This document shows positions 1 through 8,306 of a stretch of 64,000 nt of DNA, piece after piece. The stretch's first letter is position 1. Every line of letters begins with the position of its first letter. The stretch comes from Chryseobacterium aahli. Lineage in GTDB: Bacteria > Bacteroidota > Bacteroidia > Flavobacteriales > Weeksellaceae. Location: NCBI RefSeq assembly GCF_022699665.1, contig NZ_JALDNB010000014.1, positions 62,001 to 126,000 of the forward strand, written 5' to 3'. The notes below the pieces were generated by a model. It was not told the origin of the DNA and ran no database searches. It saw only the letters and a list, made by a program, of their open reading frames with translations. Made by a program: the position numbers and the translations under genes.

Positions 1-123
1 GAAAAAATAACTAGCTAATAAAAGTAATACGTTTTGGGTACTTAATTTTTTATTTGTTATTAGCCAATATAAAGCATATACAATTGGTAAAAAGGCAACA
101 AATTCAATGGAATTAAAAAGCAT
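1..123 (-). CDS. MBOAT family O-acyltransferase, N-terminal fragment cut by window edge
   Basis: The minus strand from 123 down to base 1 is open for 41 codons, starting with ATG and reading MLFNSIEFVAFLPIVYALYW and onward. This start is characteristic of the AlgI/DltB-type membrane-bound O-acyltransferases of Bacteroidota, in which a first hydrophobic helix is followed by a short charged loop and an (N/L)LLLLASYFF second helix. These integral membrane enzymes transfer acetyl or other acyl groups to exported polysaccharides, often with a separate periplasmic acetyltransferase. The rest of the gene lies left of the window, so the catalytic His cannot be checked. The ATG is the only one in a sensible place. 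The family call rests on resemblance of the first 40 residues only. Confidence 0.6.
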   Translation of the reverse strand, partial: MLFNSIEFVAFLPIVYALYWLITNKKLSTQNVLLLLASYFF

Positions 124-396
124 ATTTATAAATAATTTCTTTTGTGTTATATTTTTATAATATTCATCTTAAAAAATGTTGTGCAAACTGTATAAAATCA
201 ACGCAATTTTTTTATTAAATACATAGAGATGAACAAGGTTATAAAGGGATTTTACATCACAAATTCATTCTAAAGTATCACGATTCTTCAATAATAATAT
301 AACCAATAATATAGTATATTTAATACCACTGCAAAAATAATTAAAATAATAATAAAAAAGGATATTATAATATTTTGGAATCTTTCTCGAAAATAG

Positions 397-690
397 AATC
401 ATTTAACAAATCAAAAGCAACCGATATTCACCATCATTTTCCATAGGTGCCCGATGAATACATGGTAAAACTTGCTGCTCAGGATGATCAACCGATAATC
501 TCCACAGATGACCAAACCTAAATTTATTGACTGAGCATCAGGTCTGGGTTGATAATGCAAATCAAAATAGTTTTCTTTCAAAAAGCCTTCAAATTCTGCA
601 TCCGGACCATCATGTAATTCTTTAAGCTTTTTCCGAATTTCAGGAATCAGGATTTTTTTGTGTAGCCTGATCATTGGGTGAAATATCACT
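397..690 (-). pseudogene. Decayed partial copy of the DUF1826-like gene at 2890-3588
   Basis: These 294 bases align without large gaps to 2884-3177 on the same strand, covering the C-terminal third of the intact DUF1826-like gene. The copy has lost one C in the run near 529, gained one T in the T-run near 654 and carries scattered substitutions, so the frame switches twice. The 92-residue open frame here reads partly in the native frame (EFEGFLKENYFDLHYQPRPD) and partly out of it. It lacks the N-terminal two thirds. It is best read as a non-functional duplicated fragment. The two copies are direct repeats on either side of a 2.2-kb segment. Confidence 0.85.
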
Positions 691-888
691 GGAATTTACA
701 ATATAATAGTATTATTTGTTTCTTTGTCCGAAACTCAGAAGAAACTATTTTATAATTCCCGTAAAAGACAATTGCAAAAGAATCTAATAGAGATATAATA
801 AGTAGATTACTTAAAACATTTTAATAGAAGATTTGAGCGATAATTGTTAGAATTGTAAATTATTTTCGTCCTAAAAAATAGAATAAAA

Positions 889-1132
889 TTGAGGTGTACA
901 GGCGAAATGTATCAATTATCACAGGTGTAATCGGGAATTATTATTTAATTGATTTTAAGAATATTATAAGGTTTGAGGTGTACGAAAGTAGTACAGATGC
1001 TATTTTTATTTTAGCTATAAAATCGATAAAACCCTTTATTTATCGGTGTTTGCTAAGACGATATTGGTGCGGAAAAGTAGAAAAAAAAGATGTTGCAACA
1101 TCTTAATCATGTGCCACTTTTGTACACCTTAA
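889..1132. mobile_element. MITE-like element with 12-bp terminal inverted repeats
   Basis: The segment opens with TTGAGGTGTACA (889-900) and closes with TGTACACCTTAA (1121-1132), inverted repeats that match at 11 of 12 positions. A further copy of the TTGAGGTGTAC motif lies inside near 974-984. An 18-bp perfect palindrome, AAGATGTTGCAACATCTT, sits near the right end (1087-1104). A 70-codon GTG-start frame inside (894-1106) has no recognisable domain and is probably not a gene. Size, termini and lack of a transposase fit a non-autonomous miniature element. A target-site duplication could not be identified, so this is inference. Confidence 0.45.
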
Positions 1133-1355
1133 GCTACGTAAACCACCATTAATAAACACTTATTTAGATATGTATCGGGGAAATAACCATAGCAAATCAT
1201 TTCAAACAACGCATCCTATTTTTTCTAATCTTTTTTCAAGAGATCATGATATTCTTGGAAGAAGAGAAAATAGCTTTTAATTTTAATATCACATTATTGA
1301 GAATTAATATTATATTTGTGGACTTAATTTTATTTATTTCCTTTAATATAGTCTT

Positions 1356-2705
1356 ATGAATATCATTACTAATACTTTTTCAGTTTTAAAAAAGTCATCT
1401 GCGGTTGCTGTTTTTACTGTAGCAGCTTTCAGTAGCAATCTCTCAGCACAGAAAAAAATAGATACTTATTTCGACCATCTGTTCATACAGAAAAAGATGA
1501 TGGGCAGTGTTGCAGTTTCATATAAGGACAGTATTATTTATGCAAAAGCCATAGGGTATGCGGATGCAGACTCAAAATTGCTAAATAATAACAATACAAA
1601 ATTTCGTATTGCTTCTTTAACAAAAACCTTTACCGGTGCACTCATATTAAAAGCTGTGGAGGAAAAGAAACTAACGCTTGGCGACAAGCTTTCTGCATAT
1701 TATCCTGAGGTTAAAAATGCTGATAAGATAACAATAAAGCACTTGCTTAACCAACGTTCAGGAATAATCAATTTTACAGAGATTGAAGGCGAAAATACTT
1801 GGGAAAAAACATTGCATTCTCAAAAAGACTTTATTGATTTCTTTGTTAATGAGAAAAGTAATTTTGAGCCAGGTTCTAAGTTTGAATATAGCAATACCAA
1901 CTATGCGTTGCTTGGTTTCATCCTTGAAAAACTATATCAAAAACCTTTTGCAGAGATTCTTGATGAAAAAATTTGCAAACCGCTTCATCTAAAAAATACC
2001 TACTATTCGTTTGAAACCGACAGCAAACAGAATGAAGCGCTCTCTTACAATATTCAGGATAAGTTTTTGAGAAATGCAGCTGTAAATTTCTCCAACCATC
2101 CGGCTAGTGGCGGAATTTCTTCTACACCGAGTGACGTTAATAAATTTCTTTTTGCCTTATTTAACAATAAATTGATTTCTGCTGAAAGCCTGAAAATGAT
2201 GCTTCCTAAGACTACAGAAGAATATGGAATGGGTATCATGAAACTTGCATTAGGTAAAAATGAAGTTTATGAACATGGAGGCAGAGTAGAAAATTACTAT
2301 TCAGATTACTGGTATTTCCCTAAAGAAAATTTAGGAATTGTGGTGCTTACTAATGCAGTAAATATTGATCTTGAACAGATCTTGATTACCCTTACGGAGT
2401 TTGCCTACAATAACGAACCGGAGTTACCTGATTTTAATAAAATAGAAGAGCTTTCTGATAAAGAATTTGCTGCGATTAGAGGAACATACTTTACAAAAGA
2501 TAAAAAAGAATCGGTAACGATTTCTTCAAACGGTAACAGTTTAATCTTTCAGGGTTCAGAATCAGGACAGGATTATATTCCACTTAAATTTACAACGAAA
2601 AACACATTTGAATACCAGGGTATTAAGGTAGTGTTTGATCCACAAAAACATCAATTTCAAATATTTCAGGATAATAAGATAGAAGTATATACTCAAAATA
2701 TATAA
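1356..2705 (+). CDS. Serine hydrolase of the beta-lactamase / penicillin-binding fold, exported
   Basis: A 449-residue protein with a signal peptide (hydrophobic stretch about 15-30, ending SSNLSAQ). The catalytic domain carries the three class C beta-lactamase/DD-peptidase motifs: S87-L-T-K90 (nucleophile and general base), Y178-S-N180, and H307-G-G309 in place of KTG. The fold occurs in beta-lactamases, esterases and D-aminopeptidases, so the substrate cannot be told from sequence. The last 80 or so residues form an extra beta-rich domain (YFTKDKKESVTISSNGNS) common in the Bacteroidota members. A possible -7 element TATATTTG lies at 1311-1318, 38 bases before the ATG. It is transcribed alone and followed by a terminator. 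Acquired resistance activity should not be assumed. Confidence 0.88.
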   Translation: MNIITNTFSVLKKSSAVAVFTVAAFSSNLSAQKKIDTYFDHLFIQKKMMGSVAVSYKDSIIYAKAIGYADADSKLLNNNNTKFRIASLTKTFTGALILKAVEEKKLTLGDKLSAYYPEVKNADKITIKHLLNQRSGIINFTEIEGENTWEKTLHSQKDFIDFFVNEKSNFEPGSKFEYSNTNYALLGFILEKLYQKPFAEILDEKICKPLHLKNTYYSFETDSKQNEALSYNIQDKFLRNAAVNFSNHPASGGISSTPSDVNKFLFALFNNKLISAESLKMMLPKTTEEYGMGIMKLALGKNEVYEHGGRVENYYSDYWYFPKENLGIVVLTNAVNIDLEQILITLTEFAYNNEPELPDFNKIEELSDKEFAAIRGTYFTKDKKESVTISSNGNSLIFQGSESGQDYIPLKFTTKNTFEYQGIKVVFDPQKHQFQIFQDNKIEVYTQNI

Positions 2706-2761
2706 TGTAAAGAAATATAGAATTTTAAGGCACAAACAATAGTATACATTTTTCAATTATC

Positions 2762-2806
2762 AATCCTCAATGATTTTATTTTAAACGAATCTTTGAGGAT
2801 TTTTTT
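2762..2806 (+). terminator. Rho-independent terminator of the serine hydrolase gene
   Basis: AATCCTCAA (2762-2770) pairs with TTGAGGATT (2793-2801) and is followed by a run of T. The loop of 22 bases is long for a terminator, but the stem plus T-run is clear. Confidence 0.65.
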
Positions 2807-2889
2807 AATTTATCTAAAGAGAAATACTTCACATTAATTAAGCTTAAATCAATTAAAGTTTGAGTTGAATTTAAGCTAGAAAAAATCAT

Positions 2890-3588
2890 TTAACAAATCA
2901 AAAGCAACCGATATTCAGCATCATTTTCCATAGGTGCACGATGAATACATGGTAAAACTTGCTGTTCAGGATGATCAACTGATAATCTCCACAGATGACC
3001 CAAACCTAAATTTGTTGGCTGAGCATCAGGTCTGGGTTGATAATGCAAATCAAAATAGTTTTCTTTCAAAAAGGCTTCAAATTCTGCATCCGAACCATCA
3101 TGTAATTTTTTAAGCTTTTTCCGAATTTCAGGAATCAGGATTTTTTGTGTAGCCTGATCATTGGGTAAAATATCACTTGAAGCTCCATGATAAGTGCATA
3201 AAAAAGTGCTGGTGCCAATAGGAGAACGATCTACATGAAAAGAATAAACGTCTGTCGGAATGAAATCAAACTCATCATCTCGCTCATAATTTTTCAATAA
3301 ATTGAGTGAAGGTAATGCTCCAAAATCTGTTAGTAATTGTAAATCATTTAGAATAATTTCTCTTGCAATACAACCATTTTCTGTCAATTGTAATGCTAAA
3401 AGATCTTCAGGGTAAACTTCTGTAATATTGTCTTTTAGTTGAAGCTTAGAAACAATTTCTTTAAAATCCCCGACTAAATTTCTTTCCCAACAAATCGCAT
3501 TCACAATCCCTTGAAAATTAGTATTTACAAGCTCAGAAAAAGTAGAAACTACTCCGATTTGATTGTTGTCAAAAAATGTATTATCCAT
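2890..3588 (-). CDS. DUF1826-like protein, possible 2-oxoglutarate/Fe(II)-type fold
   Basis: A 232-residue soluble protein that resembles the DUF1826 family: an N-terminal part with ICWERNL, a central SFHVDRSP...FLCTYHG block and a C-terminal CIHRAPMENDAEYRLLL block. The spacing HxD ... HR ... R recalls the metal and co-substrate residues of Fe(II)/2-oxoglutarate oxygenases, but that assignment is inference. DUF1826 proteins have no firmly established reaction. The gene stands alone between a terminator and two small membrane genes on the same strand. A decayed copy of its 3' third lies at 397-690. ATG start at 3588; an in-frame upstream alternative was not seen. Confidence 0.6.
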   Translation of the reverse strand: MDNTFFDNNQIGVVSTFSELVNTNFQGIVNAICWERNLVGDFKEIVSKLQLKDNITEVYPEDLLALQLTENGCIAREIILNDLQLLTDFGALPSLNLLKNYERDDEFDFIPTDVYSFHVDRSPIGTSTFLCTYHGASSDILPNDQATQKILIPEIRKKLKKLHDGSDAEFEAFLKENYFDLHYQPRPDAQPTNLGLGHLWRLSVDHPEQQVLPCIHRAPMENDAEYRLLLIC

Positions 3589-3624
3589 GTAGAAATGTAG
3601 AGCTGTAAAAAAAACTTTAGAATC

Positions 3625-3888
3625 TTAAAATTTGATAGATATCATTTTTCTGAATTTAAAATAATAATATCCCCAAACCAGCCAATTAACCCAAGGGATA
3701 ATAATTAAAAACTCTTCGCCTGAAAATTCGGAAAGACTTCCGATGATAAGAATCAGATACAAAAAATGAATGCCGAAGAATGCAAGAAATGATAAATATT
3801 TATTTTCTCTGATGGGTTTAAATAGATTTAAAAAGGCGGGTAAATTAGCTAAAATTATGAGAATTTGAATTTCCCATCGCAATGCCAT
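3625..3888 (-). CDS. Small membrane protein, unrecognised
   Basis: About 87 residues with two to three hydrophobic segments (IQILIILANLPAFLNLF, FLAFFGIHFLYLILIIGSL, FLIIIPWVNWLVWGYYYF), so very likely an inner-membrane protein. The ATG at 3888 was chosen over the TTG at 3903 because a GGAGG sequence lies 8-12 bases ahead of it, unusual for this organism. The start lies inside the 3' end of the upstream small gene (3845-4048) in another frame, which implies translational coupling. No family recognised. Confidence 0.5.
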   Translation of the reverse strand: MALRWEIQILIILANLPAFLNLFKPIRENKYLSFLAFFGIHFLYLILIIGSLSEFSGEEFLIIIPWVNWLVWGYYYFKFRKMISIKF

Positions 3889-4048
3889 ATTGCAATCCTC
3901 CAAAACAATTCATTTTAGGTGTGCCGTCTTCATAATGATCTGGGGTCTGCATATCTATGAAGATCAAAAATCCAATCATGAAAATTGTTCCGGCTAAAAA
4001 ACTAGCAAGAATACCTGAACCTATAATTTTAGCAATTGGTTTTTTCAT
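3845..4048 (-). CDS. Small single-span membrane protein, unrecognised
   Basis: A 67-residue frame with one strong N-terminal hydrophobic span (residues about 7-31, IIGSGILASFLAGTIFMIGF) followed by a polar tail rich in Asn and Ser. It precedes and overlaps the next small membrane gene by 44 bases. Either they are a coupled pair, or one gene has been split by a frameshift near 3885-3850: the tail after the overlap (GNSNSHNFS) looks like out-of-frame sequence. No family recognised. Confidence 0.4.
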   Translation of the reverse strand: MKKPIAKIIGSGILASFLAGTIFMIGFLIFIDMQTPDHYEDGTPKMNCFGGLQYGIAMGNSNSHNFS

Positions 4049-4212
4049 TTTAAGATTTTAAATATACTTTAATTTTCTCTTTTTAATAATCTAAAAAACA
4101 CTAATCTTATCATTAAATTGATATTGAGTCTCAAAATGTATTAGTTTGTAAAGATTTGCATCAAATTTGCAATTCAAAATTCTCATTATTTCAATTAAAA
4201 TTCAGCAAAAAC

Positions 4213-4905
4213 ATGGAAAGTAACAGTGATAGCGCTCAAAGTAGTTTCTCAAAATTTTTCAATGATAAAAAGACGAAACTCTTTTTGTGTTTTACTCTGT
4301 TTTTTATCATTGTATTTCTCCTTTTAAGCTTTTATGTTGTCGATTCTTCTCCAAAATCTTGGGATCTTTTGGTTTCTCAGGAACTTCAGGAAGATCAGAG
4401 TGAGATTTTGGATGTCATGATGAAAGGCTTTAGCTGGCTCGGAACGGTTTACGTAGCAGCAGCAATAGTGCCAGCGTTTGCGTTGATATTCTTACTGTTT
4501 AGTTATAAAAAAGAAGCACTTTTTACATTTTCTTGCTTATTATCTGGTGGTGTAAGTTATGTTTTAAAAATATTGATAGATCGTCCGAGACCAACTACAG
4601 ATTTTGTGAGAATTGTAGAAGAAACGCATCATCAGAGCTTTCCCAGTGGCCATGTTTTGTTTTATACAGCCTTTTTTGGAACTCTGATTGTGATTGCTTT
4701 ATACTCTAATATTTTGAAATTATCCTTAAAAATTATAATTAGCTTGGTTTGTCTGGCAATGATTGTTTTGGGAGCGGTTTCTAGGATATACTTGGGAGCA
4801 CATTGGTTTACAGATGTGATTGGCGGCTTTATTGTTGGAGTTTTGTTCGTGATGGTCACGGGAAGTATTTATCTCAGAAGTAAGAAGAGGAGTGTGCTGG
4901 CATAA
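4213..4905 (+). CDS. PAP2-superfamily membrane phosphatase
   Basis: About 230 residues with an N-terminal anchor and further membrane helices. The three phosphatase signatures of the type 2 phosphatidic acid phosphatase family are present in order: KX6RP (K-ILIDRP-RP), PSGH (FPSGHVLF) and SRX5HX3D (SRIYLGAHWFTD). Members dephosphorylate lipid pyrophosphates or phosphates such as undecaprenyl-PP, phosphatidic acid or PGP at the outer face of the inner membrane; which one is unknown here. The ATG at 4213 (MESNSDS) is preferred to 4156 because the extra 19 residues do not look like a conserved N-terminus. It converges with the KAS III-like gene across a shared terminator. Confidence 0.88.
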   Translation: MESNSDSAQSSFSKFFNDKKTKLFLCFTLFFIIVFLLLSFYVVDSSPKSWDLLVSQELQEDQSEILDVMMKGFSWLGTVYVAAAIVPAFALIFLLFSYKKEALFTFSCLLSGGVSYVLKILIDRPRPTTDFVRIVEETHHQSFPSGHVLFYTAFFGTLIVIALYSNILKLSLKIIISLVCLAMIVLGAVSRIYLGAHWFTDVIGGFIVGVLFVMVTGSIYLRSKKRSVLA

Positions 4906-4910
4906 AAAAA

Positions 4911-4939
4911 ATTCATTACCAAAAGTTTTGATAATGAAT
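4911..4939. terminator. Bidirectional terminator between PAP2 and KAS III-like genes
   Basis: ATTCATTA (4911-4918) pairs with TAATGAAT (4932-4939), with an inner CAAAAGTTTTG palindrome. An A-run on the left and a T-rich stretch on the right allow use from both strands between two convergent genes. Confidence 0.65.
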
Positions 4940-4966
4940 AATTTATTTTAATTAAAAGAGTTGAAA

Positions 4967-6025
4967 TTAAACTCTGTAAGTAAATGCATTAATGTTCATC
5001 CCTGCACCAACAGATGCGAAAAGAATAATATCTCCTTCAGTGAAGGAATGCTCATCCATTTCACCTTTCATAATCAGATCATACAATGTCGGGATTGTTG
5101 CCACACTACTGTTTCCAAACTTGTGAATAGACATCGGCATAATATCTGAAGGCACTTCCAAATCATACAGACTGTAGAACCTTTCAATAATTGCTTCATC
5201 CATTTTTTCGTTTGCCTGATGAATTAGGATCTTTTTTAAATCTTTTATGTCAATTCCTGCCTTTTCAAGACAAGATTTCATGGCTAAAGGAACTTTCGTT
5301 AAAGCAAATTCATAGATCTTTCTGCCTTTCATCTTTATATATCGGATGTCAGACTCGTCATCCTGCTTATAAGAAGTTCCGAAAAACAAAAAATTAGCTT
5401 CGTCATAAGAATAAGTAGCACTTTCATGAGAAAGGATTCCGTTATTTTCATCTGTAGCTTCTACAATAACGGCACCTGCACCGTCAGCATAGATCATAGA
5501 ATCACGATCGTAAGGATCGGTAACTCTGGATAAAGTTTCTGCACCAATAACCAGGCAACGCTTTGCAATACCTGCTTTTACAAATGAGCTTGCGTGAATC
5601 ATCGCTTCGTTCCAACCCGGACAGCCAAACAACAAGTCATAAGCAACACAACTTGGGTTTTTTATGCGTAATTTATTTTTCACACGGGTTGCAATACTAG
5701 GAACCGTGTCAGACTGAATTTTACCTTTCTGAATGTCTCCGTAATTGTGTGCTACAATGATATAATCAATCGTTTCTCTGTCAATACCTGCATCTTCGAT
5801 TGCTTTTTCGGCTGCGAAATAAGCCAAATCTGATGTTACATGCTGAGAATCGGCATATCTGCGCTCTTCAATCCCGGTAATATCTTTAAATTTTCCAATA
5901 ATAGACTCAGGAAATTTGATTGCCAAACCATCTTCATTCAAAAATACGTGATCGGTAAAATCGGCATTTTTCATCACGTTTTCAGGAGTATAGCTGCCGG
6001 AACCTTTAATTCTTATATTCATCAT
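4967..6025 (-). CDS. 3-oxoacyl-ACP synthase III-like condensing enzyme
   Basis: A 352-residue thiolase-fold protein. The KAS III catalytic triad is visible: Cys135 in LLFGCPGW, His269 in LIHQAN and Asn305 in KFGNSS, with the terminal glycine-rich ASVGAGMN loop. KAS III (FabH) joins acetyl-CoA or a branched acyl-CoA to malonyl-ACP to start fatty acid synthesis; related enzymes act in beta-ketone, olefin or polyketide routes. It stands alone without acpP, plsX or fabD neighbours, so it may be a second, specialised KAS III and not the housekeeping FabH. Two ATG codons (6025, 6022) are adjacent. Confidence 0.85.
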   Translation of the reverse strand: MMNIRIKGSGSYTPENVMKNADFTDHVFLNEDGLAIKFPESIIGKFKDITGIEERRYADSQHVTSDLAYFAAEKAIEDAGIDRETIDYIIVAHNYGDIQKGKIQSDTVPSIATRVKNKLRIKNPSCVAYDLLFGCPGWNEAMIHASSFVKAGIAKRCLVIGAETLSRVTDPYDRDSMIYADGAGAVIVEATDENNGILSHESATYSYDEANFLFFGTSYKQDDESDIRYIKMKGRKIYEFALTKVPLAMKSCLEKAGIDIKDLKKILIHQANEKMDEAIIERFYSLYDLEVPSDIMPMSIHKFGNSSVATIPTLYDLIMKGEMDEHSFTEGDIILFASVGAGMNINAFTYRV

Positions 6026-6274
6026 AAATATCTTTGTAGTAATATACCGCTGTACATATTTATTTTACGGATTATTAATCAAAATTAGGATAAATCCATG
6101 TCTTATTCCTAATTTAAGAGGATTATTATAAAAATATTTTAAATTCTTCACATAGTAAATTTAAAATGTATTGATTTTCAGTCATTTAATTTTACTCGAA
6201 TATGGTGTCCTCAAAGCACGTCGCTTGGATTACAGATCATTTATCTTAAGTTAAAATTCATGGTTTAAGATTTG

Positions 6275-6282
6275 TACTTTTG
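6275..6282 (+). promoter_or_regulatory. -7 element of the photolyase promoter
   Basis: TACTTTTG matches the Bacteroidota -7 consensus TAnnTTTG and lies about 78 bases ahead of the ATG. No clear TTTG -33 element is seen at the right distance, so the promoter is only partly supported. Confidence 0.45.
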
Positions 6283-6359
6283 CATTCAGAATTGAAAGTT
6301 CAGAAGATTGGAAACAGCGAATTCTTTAATAATTGTAATTATAATGATTATATTGTAAA

Positions 6360-7643
6360 ATGAGTAAAATTAATGTTTTTTGGTTCCGGAGAGATTTAAG
6401 ACTTGAAGATAATGCCGCATTATTTCATGCTTTACAATCTGATTTGAAAGTTTTGCCAATCTTTATTTTTGATAAAGAAATTCTCGATCAATTGAGCGAT
6501 AAATCAGACAGAAGGGTAGATTATATTCATCAGGCATTGACGGAAATTAATAATGAATTTAAAGATTATAAAACCACTCTAAAAACTTTTTACGGCAACC
6601 CTTTAGATGTTTTTAAACAGCTTGCTGAAGATTTTGAGATTAATGCGGTTTTCTGCAACAGAGATTATGAGCCTCAGGCTATAAAAAGAGATATTGAAGT
6701 AGCCGATTTTTTAAATAAAAATAATATTCAGTTCTCTGATTTTAAAGATCAGATTATTTTTGAGAAAAATGATGTTCTTAAAAGTGATAATACACCTTAC
6801 ACGGTTTTCACCCCCTATTCAAAAAAATGGAAAGAAAATTTCAACGATATTAAAATTGAGAAATACGATGGCGATTTTAAAAATTTTCTTCCAATAAGTC
6901 ATGAAAATATAATCAGTTTAAAAGAAATAGGATTTGAAAAAACTGATTTTGAATTTAAAAAGCCTGCTTTAGAGAAAAAAATCATTGATTCTTATGATAA
7001 GCACAGAGATTTTCCTGCTTTAGATCATACGACTCGTTTGGGAATTGCACTTCGTTTCGGTACAATTTCCGTGAGAAAATGTGTGGAGTTTGCTATAAAA
7101 CACAACGAAACATGGCTTAATGAATTGATCTGGAGAGAATTTTTTATGCAGATATTGTTTCACTTTCCGTATGTGGTAAAAGGTTGCTTCAAGAAAAAAT
7201 ATGAAAATATTGAATGGCGAAATGACGAAAAAGAATTTAAATTGTGGTGCGAAGGAAAAACAGGTTATCCAATCGTAGACGCGGGAATGAGACAGCTTAA
7301 TGAAACAGGCTTTATGCACAATAGAGTAAGGATGATTACGGCAAGTTTTCTCACCAAACATTTATTGGTCGACTGGCGGTGGGGTGAGGCTTATTTTGCA
7401 GAAAAACTTTTAGATTATGAGTTGTCTTCCAATAACGGAAACTGGCAGTGGGCAGCAGGTTGCGGTTGTGATGCAGCTCCATATTTTAGAGTGTTCAGTC
7501 CTGATGCACAAACGCAAAAGTTTGATAAAAATTCAAAATATATAAATCAATGGCTTCCGAGAAATTATGACATTCAGCCAATAGTAGAACATAAATCTGC
7601 CCGAGAAAGAGCTTTAGCAACCTATAAAAAAGGGTTAGAATAA
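6360..7643 (+). CDS. phrB: Deoxyribodipyrimidine photolyase (cryptochrome/photolyase family)
   Basis: A 427-residue enzyme that uses light and FAD to split cyclobutane pyrimidine dimers. The N-terminal alpha/beta antenna domain starts with INVFWFRRDLRLEDN (residues 4-18). The C-terminal FAD-binding helical domain (about 200-427) has the family signatures LNELIWREFF, GYPIVDAGMRQL, HNRVRMITASFL and WRWGEAYFAE...NNGNWQWAAG. Length is slightly short for class I photolyases but no motif is missing. It is monocistronic. Repair of CPDs rather than (6-4) products is assumed from overall similarity. Confidence 0.93.
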   Translation: MSKINVFWFRRDLRLEDNAALFHALQSDLKVLPIFIFDKEILDQLSDKSDRRVDYIHQALTEINNEFKDYKTTLKTFYGNPLDVFKQLAEDFEINAVFCNRDYEPQAIKRDIEVADFLNKNNIQFSDFKDQIIFEKNDVLKSDNTPYTVFTPYSKKWKENFNDIKIEKYDGDFKNFLPISHENIISLKEIGFEKTDFEFKKPALEKKIIDSYDKHRDFPALDHTTRLGIALRFGTISVRKCVEFAIKHNETWLNELIWREFFMQILFHFPYVVKGCFKKKYENIEWRNDEKEFKLWCEGKTGYPIVDAGMRQLNETGFMHNRVRMITASFLTKHLLVDWRWGEAYFAEKLLDYELSSNNGNWQWAAGCGCDAAPYFRVFSPDAQTQKFDKNSKYINQWLPRNYDIQPIVEHKSARERALATYKKGLE

Positions 7644-7661
7644 AATATAATTCTGAAATTA

Positions 7662-7964
7662 TTAGATAACTTTGGTTACAACACCATGACCGATTAAATT
7701 TTCTCCTTCAAAAAAATCAAAATCTAATCCCTCATAAATTTTTCCGGTAACGTAGTCGCTCTTTAATAGAGCTATTTCTGCAGTAACCGTATCTCCCGGA
7801 AACACCAAATCAGTTTCTGCAAATGTCTGCACTCCAATATACAATTCCAAATCAAACGGAAATTTGATAGACGATCTGTATCCTGAGGAAACCGGCGTTG
7901 TTTTTACGCCGTCTTTTGCGGGTAAATACGTGAGCAATGCGGTGAAATTTGGTTTGATTTTCAT
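7662..7964 (-). CDS. Free-standing EF-Tu domain 3-like protein
   Basis: About 100 residues that match only the third (C-terminal) domain of elongation factor Tu: an opening like the EF-Tu strand before LPAKDGVKTTPV, then GYRSSIKF, the VFPGDTVTAEIAL turn and the closing GHGVVTKVI, which corresponds to the EF-Tu terminus GxGVVTKI. No GTPase domain or domain 2 is encoded nearby. In EF-Tu this beta-barrel contacts tRNA and EF-Ts, so a tRNA, EF-Ts or regulatory role is possible but inferred. The ATG at 7964 (MKIKPNF) fits the domain boundary; the upstream extension to 8027 looks non-homologous. Confidence 0.7.
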   Translation of the reverse strand: MKIKPNFTALLTYLPAKDGVKTTPVSSGYRSSIKFPFDLELYIGVQTFAETDLVFPGDTVTAEIALLKSDYVTGKIYEGLDFDFFEGENLIGHGVVTKVI

Positions 7965-8102
7965 TCTTGATCTAAGACTTTGTAAATAAGGCACGAATTT
8001 ATAAAAATTAAATATAATGACGCCCAATACCAGGAAATTCTTCAGAATCTATTCATTGTAAACTTCTTCATCAAATGGCTTGATTCACTCTTATTTGTAT
8101 GA

Positions 8103-8306
8103 TTAAATAATATTTTCGTTTTTCAGAATAACAGCTAAATGAAATAATGTTTTCGCTTTGTACTGTTTTCTGATAGTATTCAGTCTTTTTTCAATAGAGC
8201 TTGTACTCATTACCGTTTCTGGTTTTGATTTCATAAGCTCAGCCATCTCAGCAATTTTCACACCCTTAGATAAATGTTTAAGTATAAGTAAATCCTGTTT
8301 TTCCAT
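8103..8306 (-). CDS. Orphan LuxR/GerE-type helix-turn-helix protein
   Basis: A 67-residue protein made up of little more than a GerE-type DNA-binding domain: LLILKHLSKGVKIAEMAELM, then a recognition-helix region ending SSIEKRLNTIRKQY, then AKTLFHLAVIL. LuxR-type regulators normally add a receiver or ligand domain; none is present here. It may be a stand-alone regulator or a relic. The ATG at 8306 (MEKQDLL) is chosen because the residues upstream of it are not domain-like. It lies next to the EF-Tu-like gene on the same strand, 138 bases away. Confidence 0.6.
   Translation of the reverse strand: MEKQDLLILKHLSKGVKIAEMAELMKSKPETVMSTSSIEKRLNTIRKQYKAKTLFHLAVILKNENII

Noticed and set aside
894-1106. 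70-codon open frame starting at GTG
   Set aside because: It lies within a MITE-like element, has no recognised domain and no supported start context.
2562-2756. Minus-strand frame over the end of the serine hydrolase gene
   Set aside because: Antisense shadow of a well-supported gene.
7020-7361. 113-codon frame antisense to the photolyase
   Set aside because: Shadow of the photolyase coding strand.
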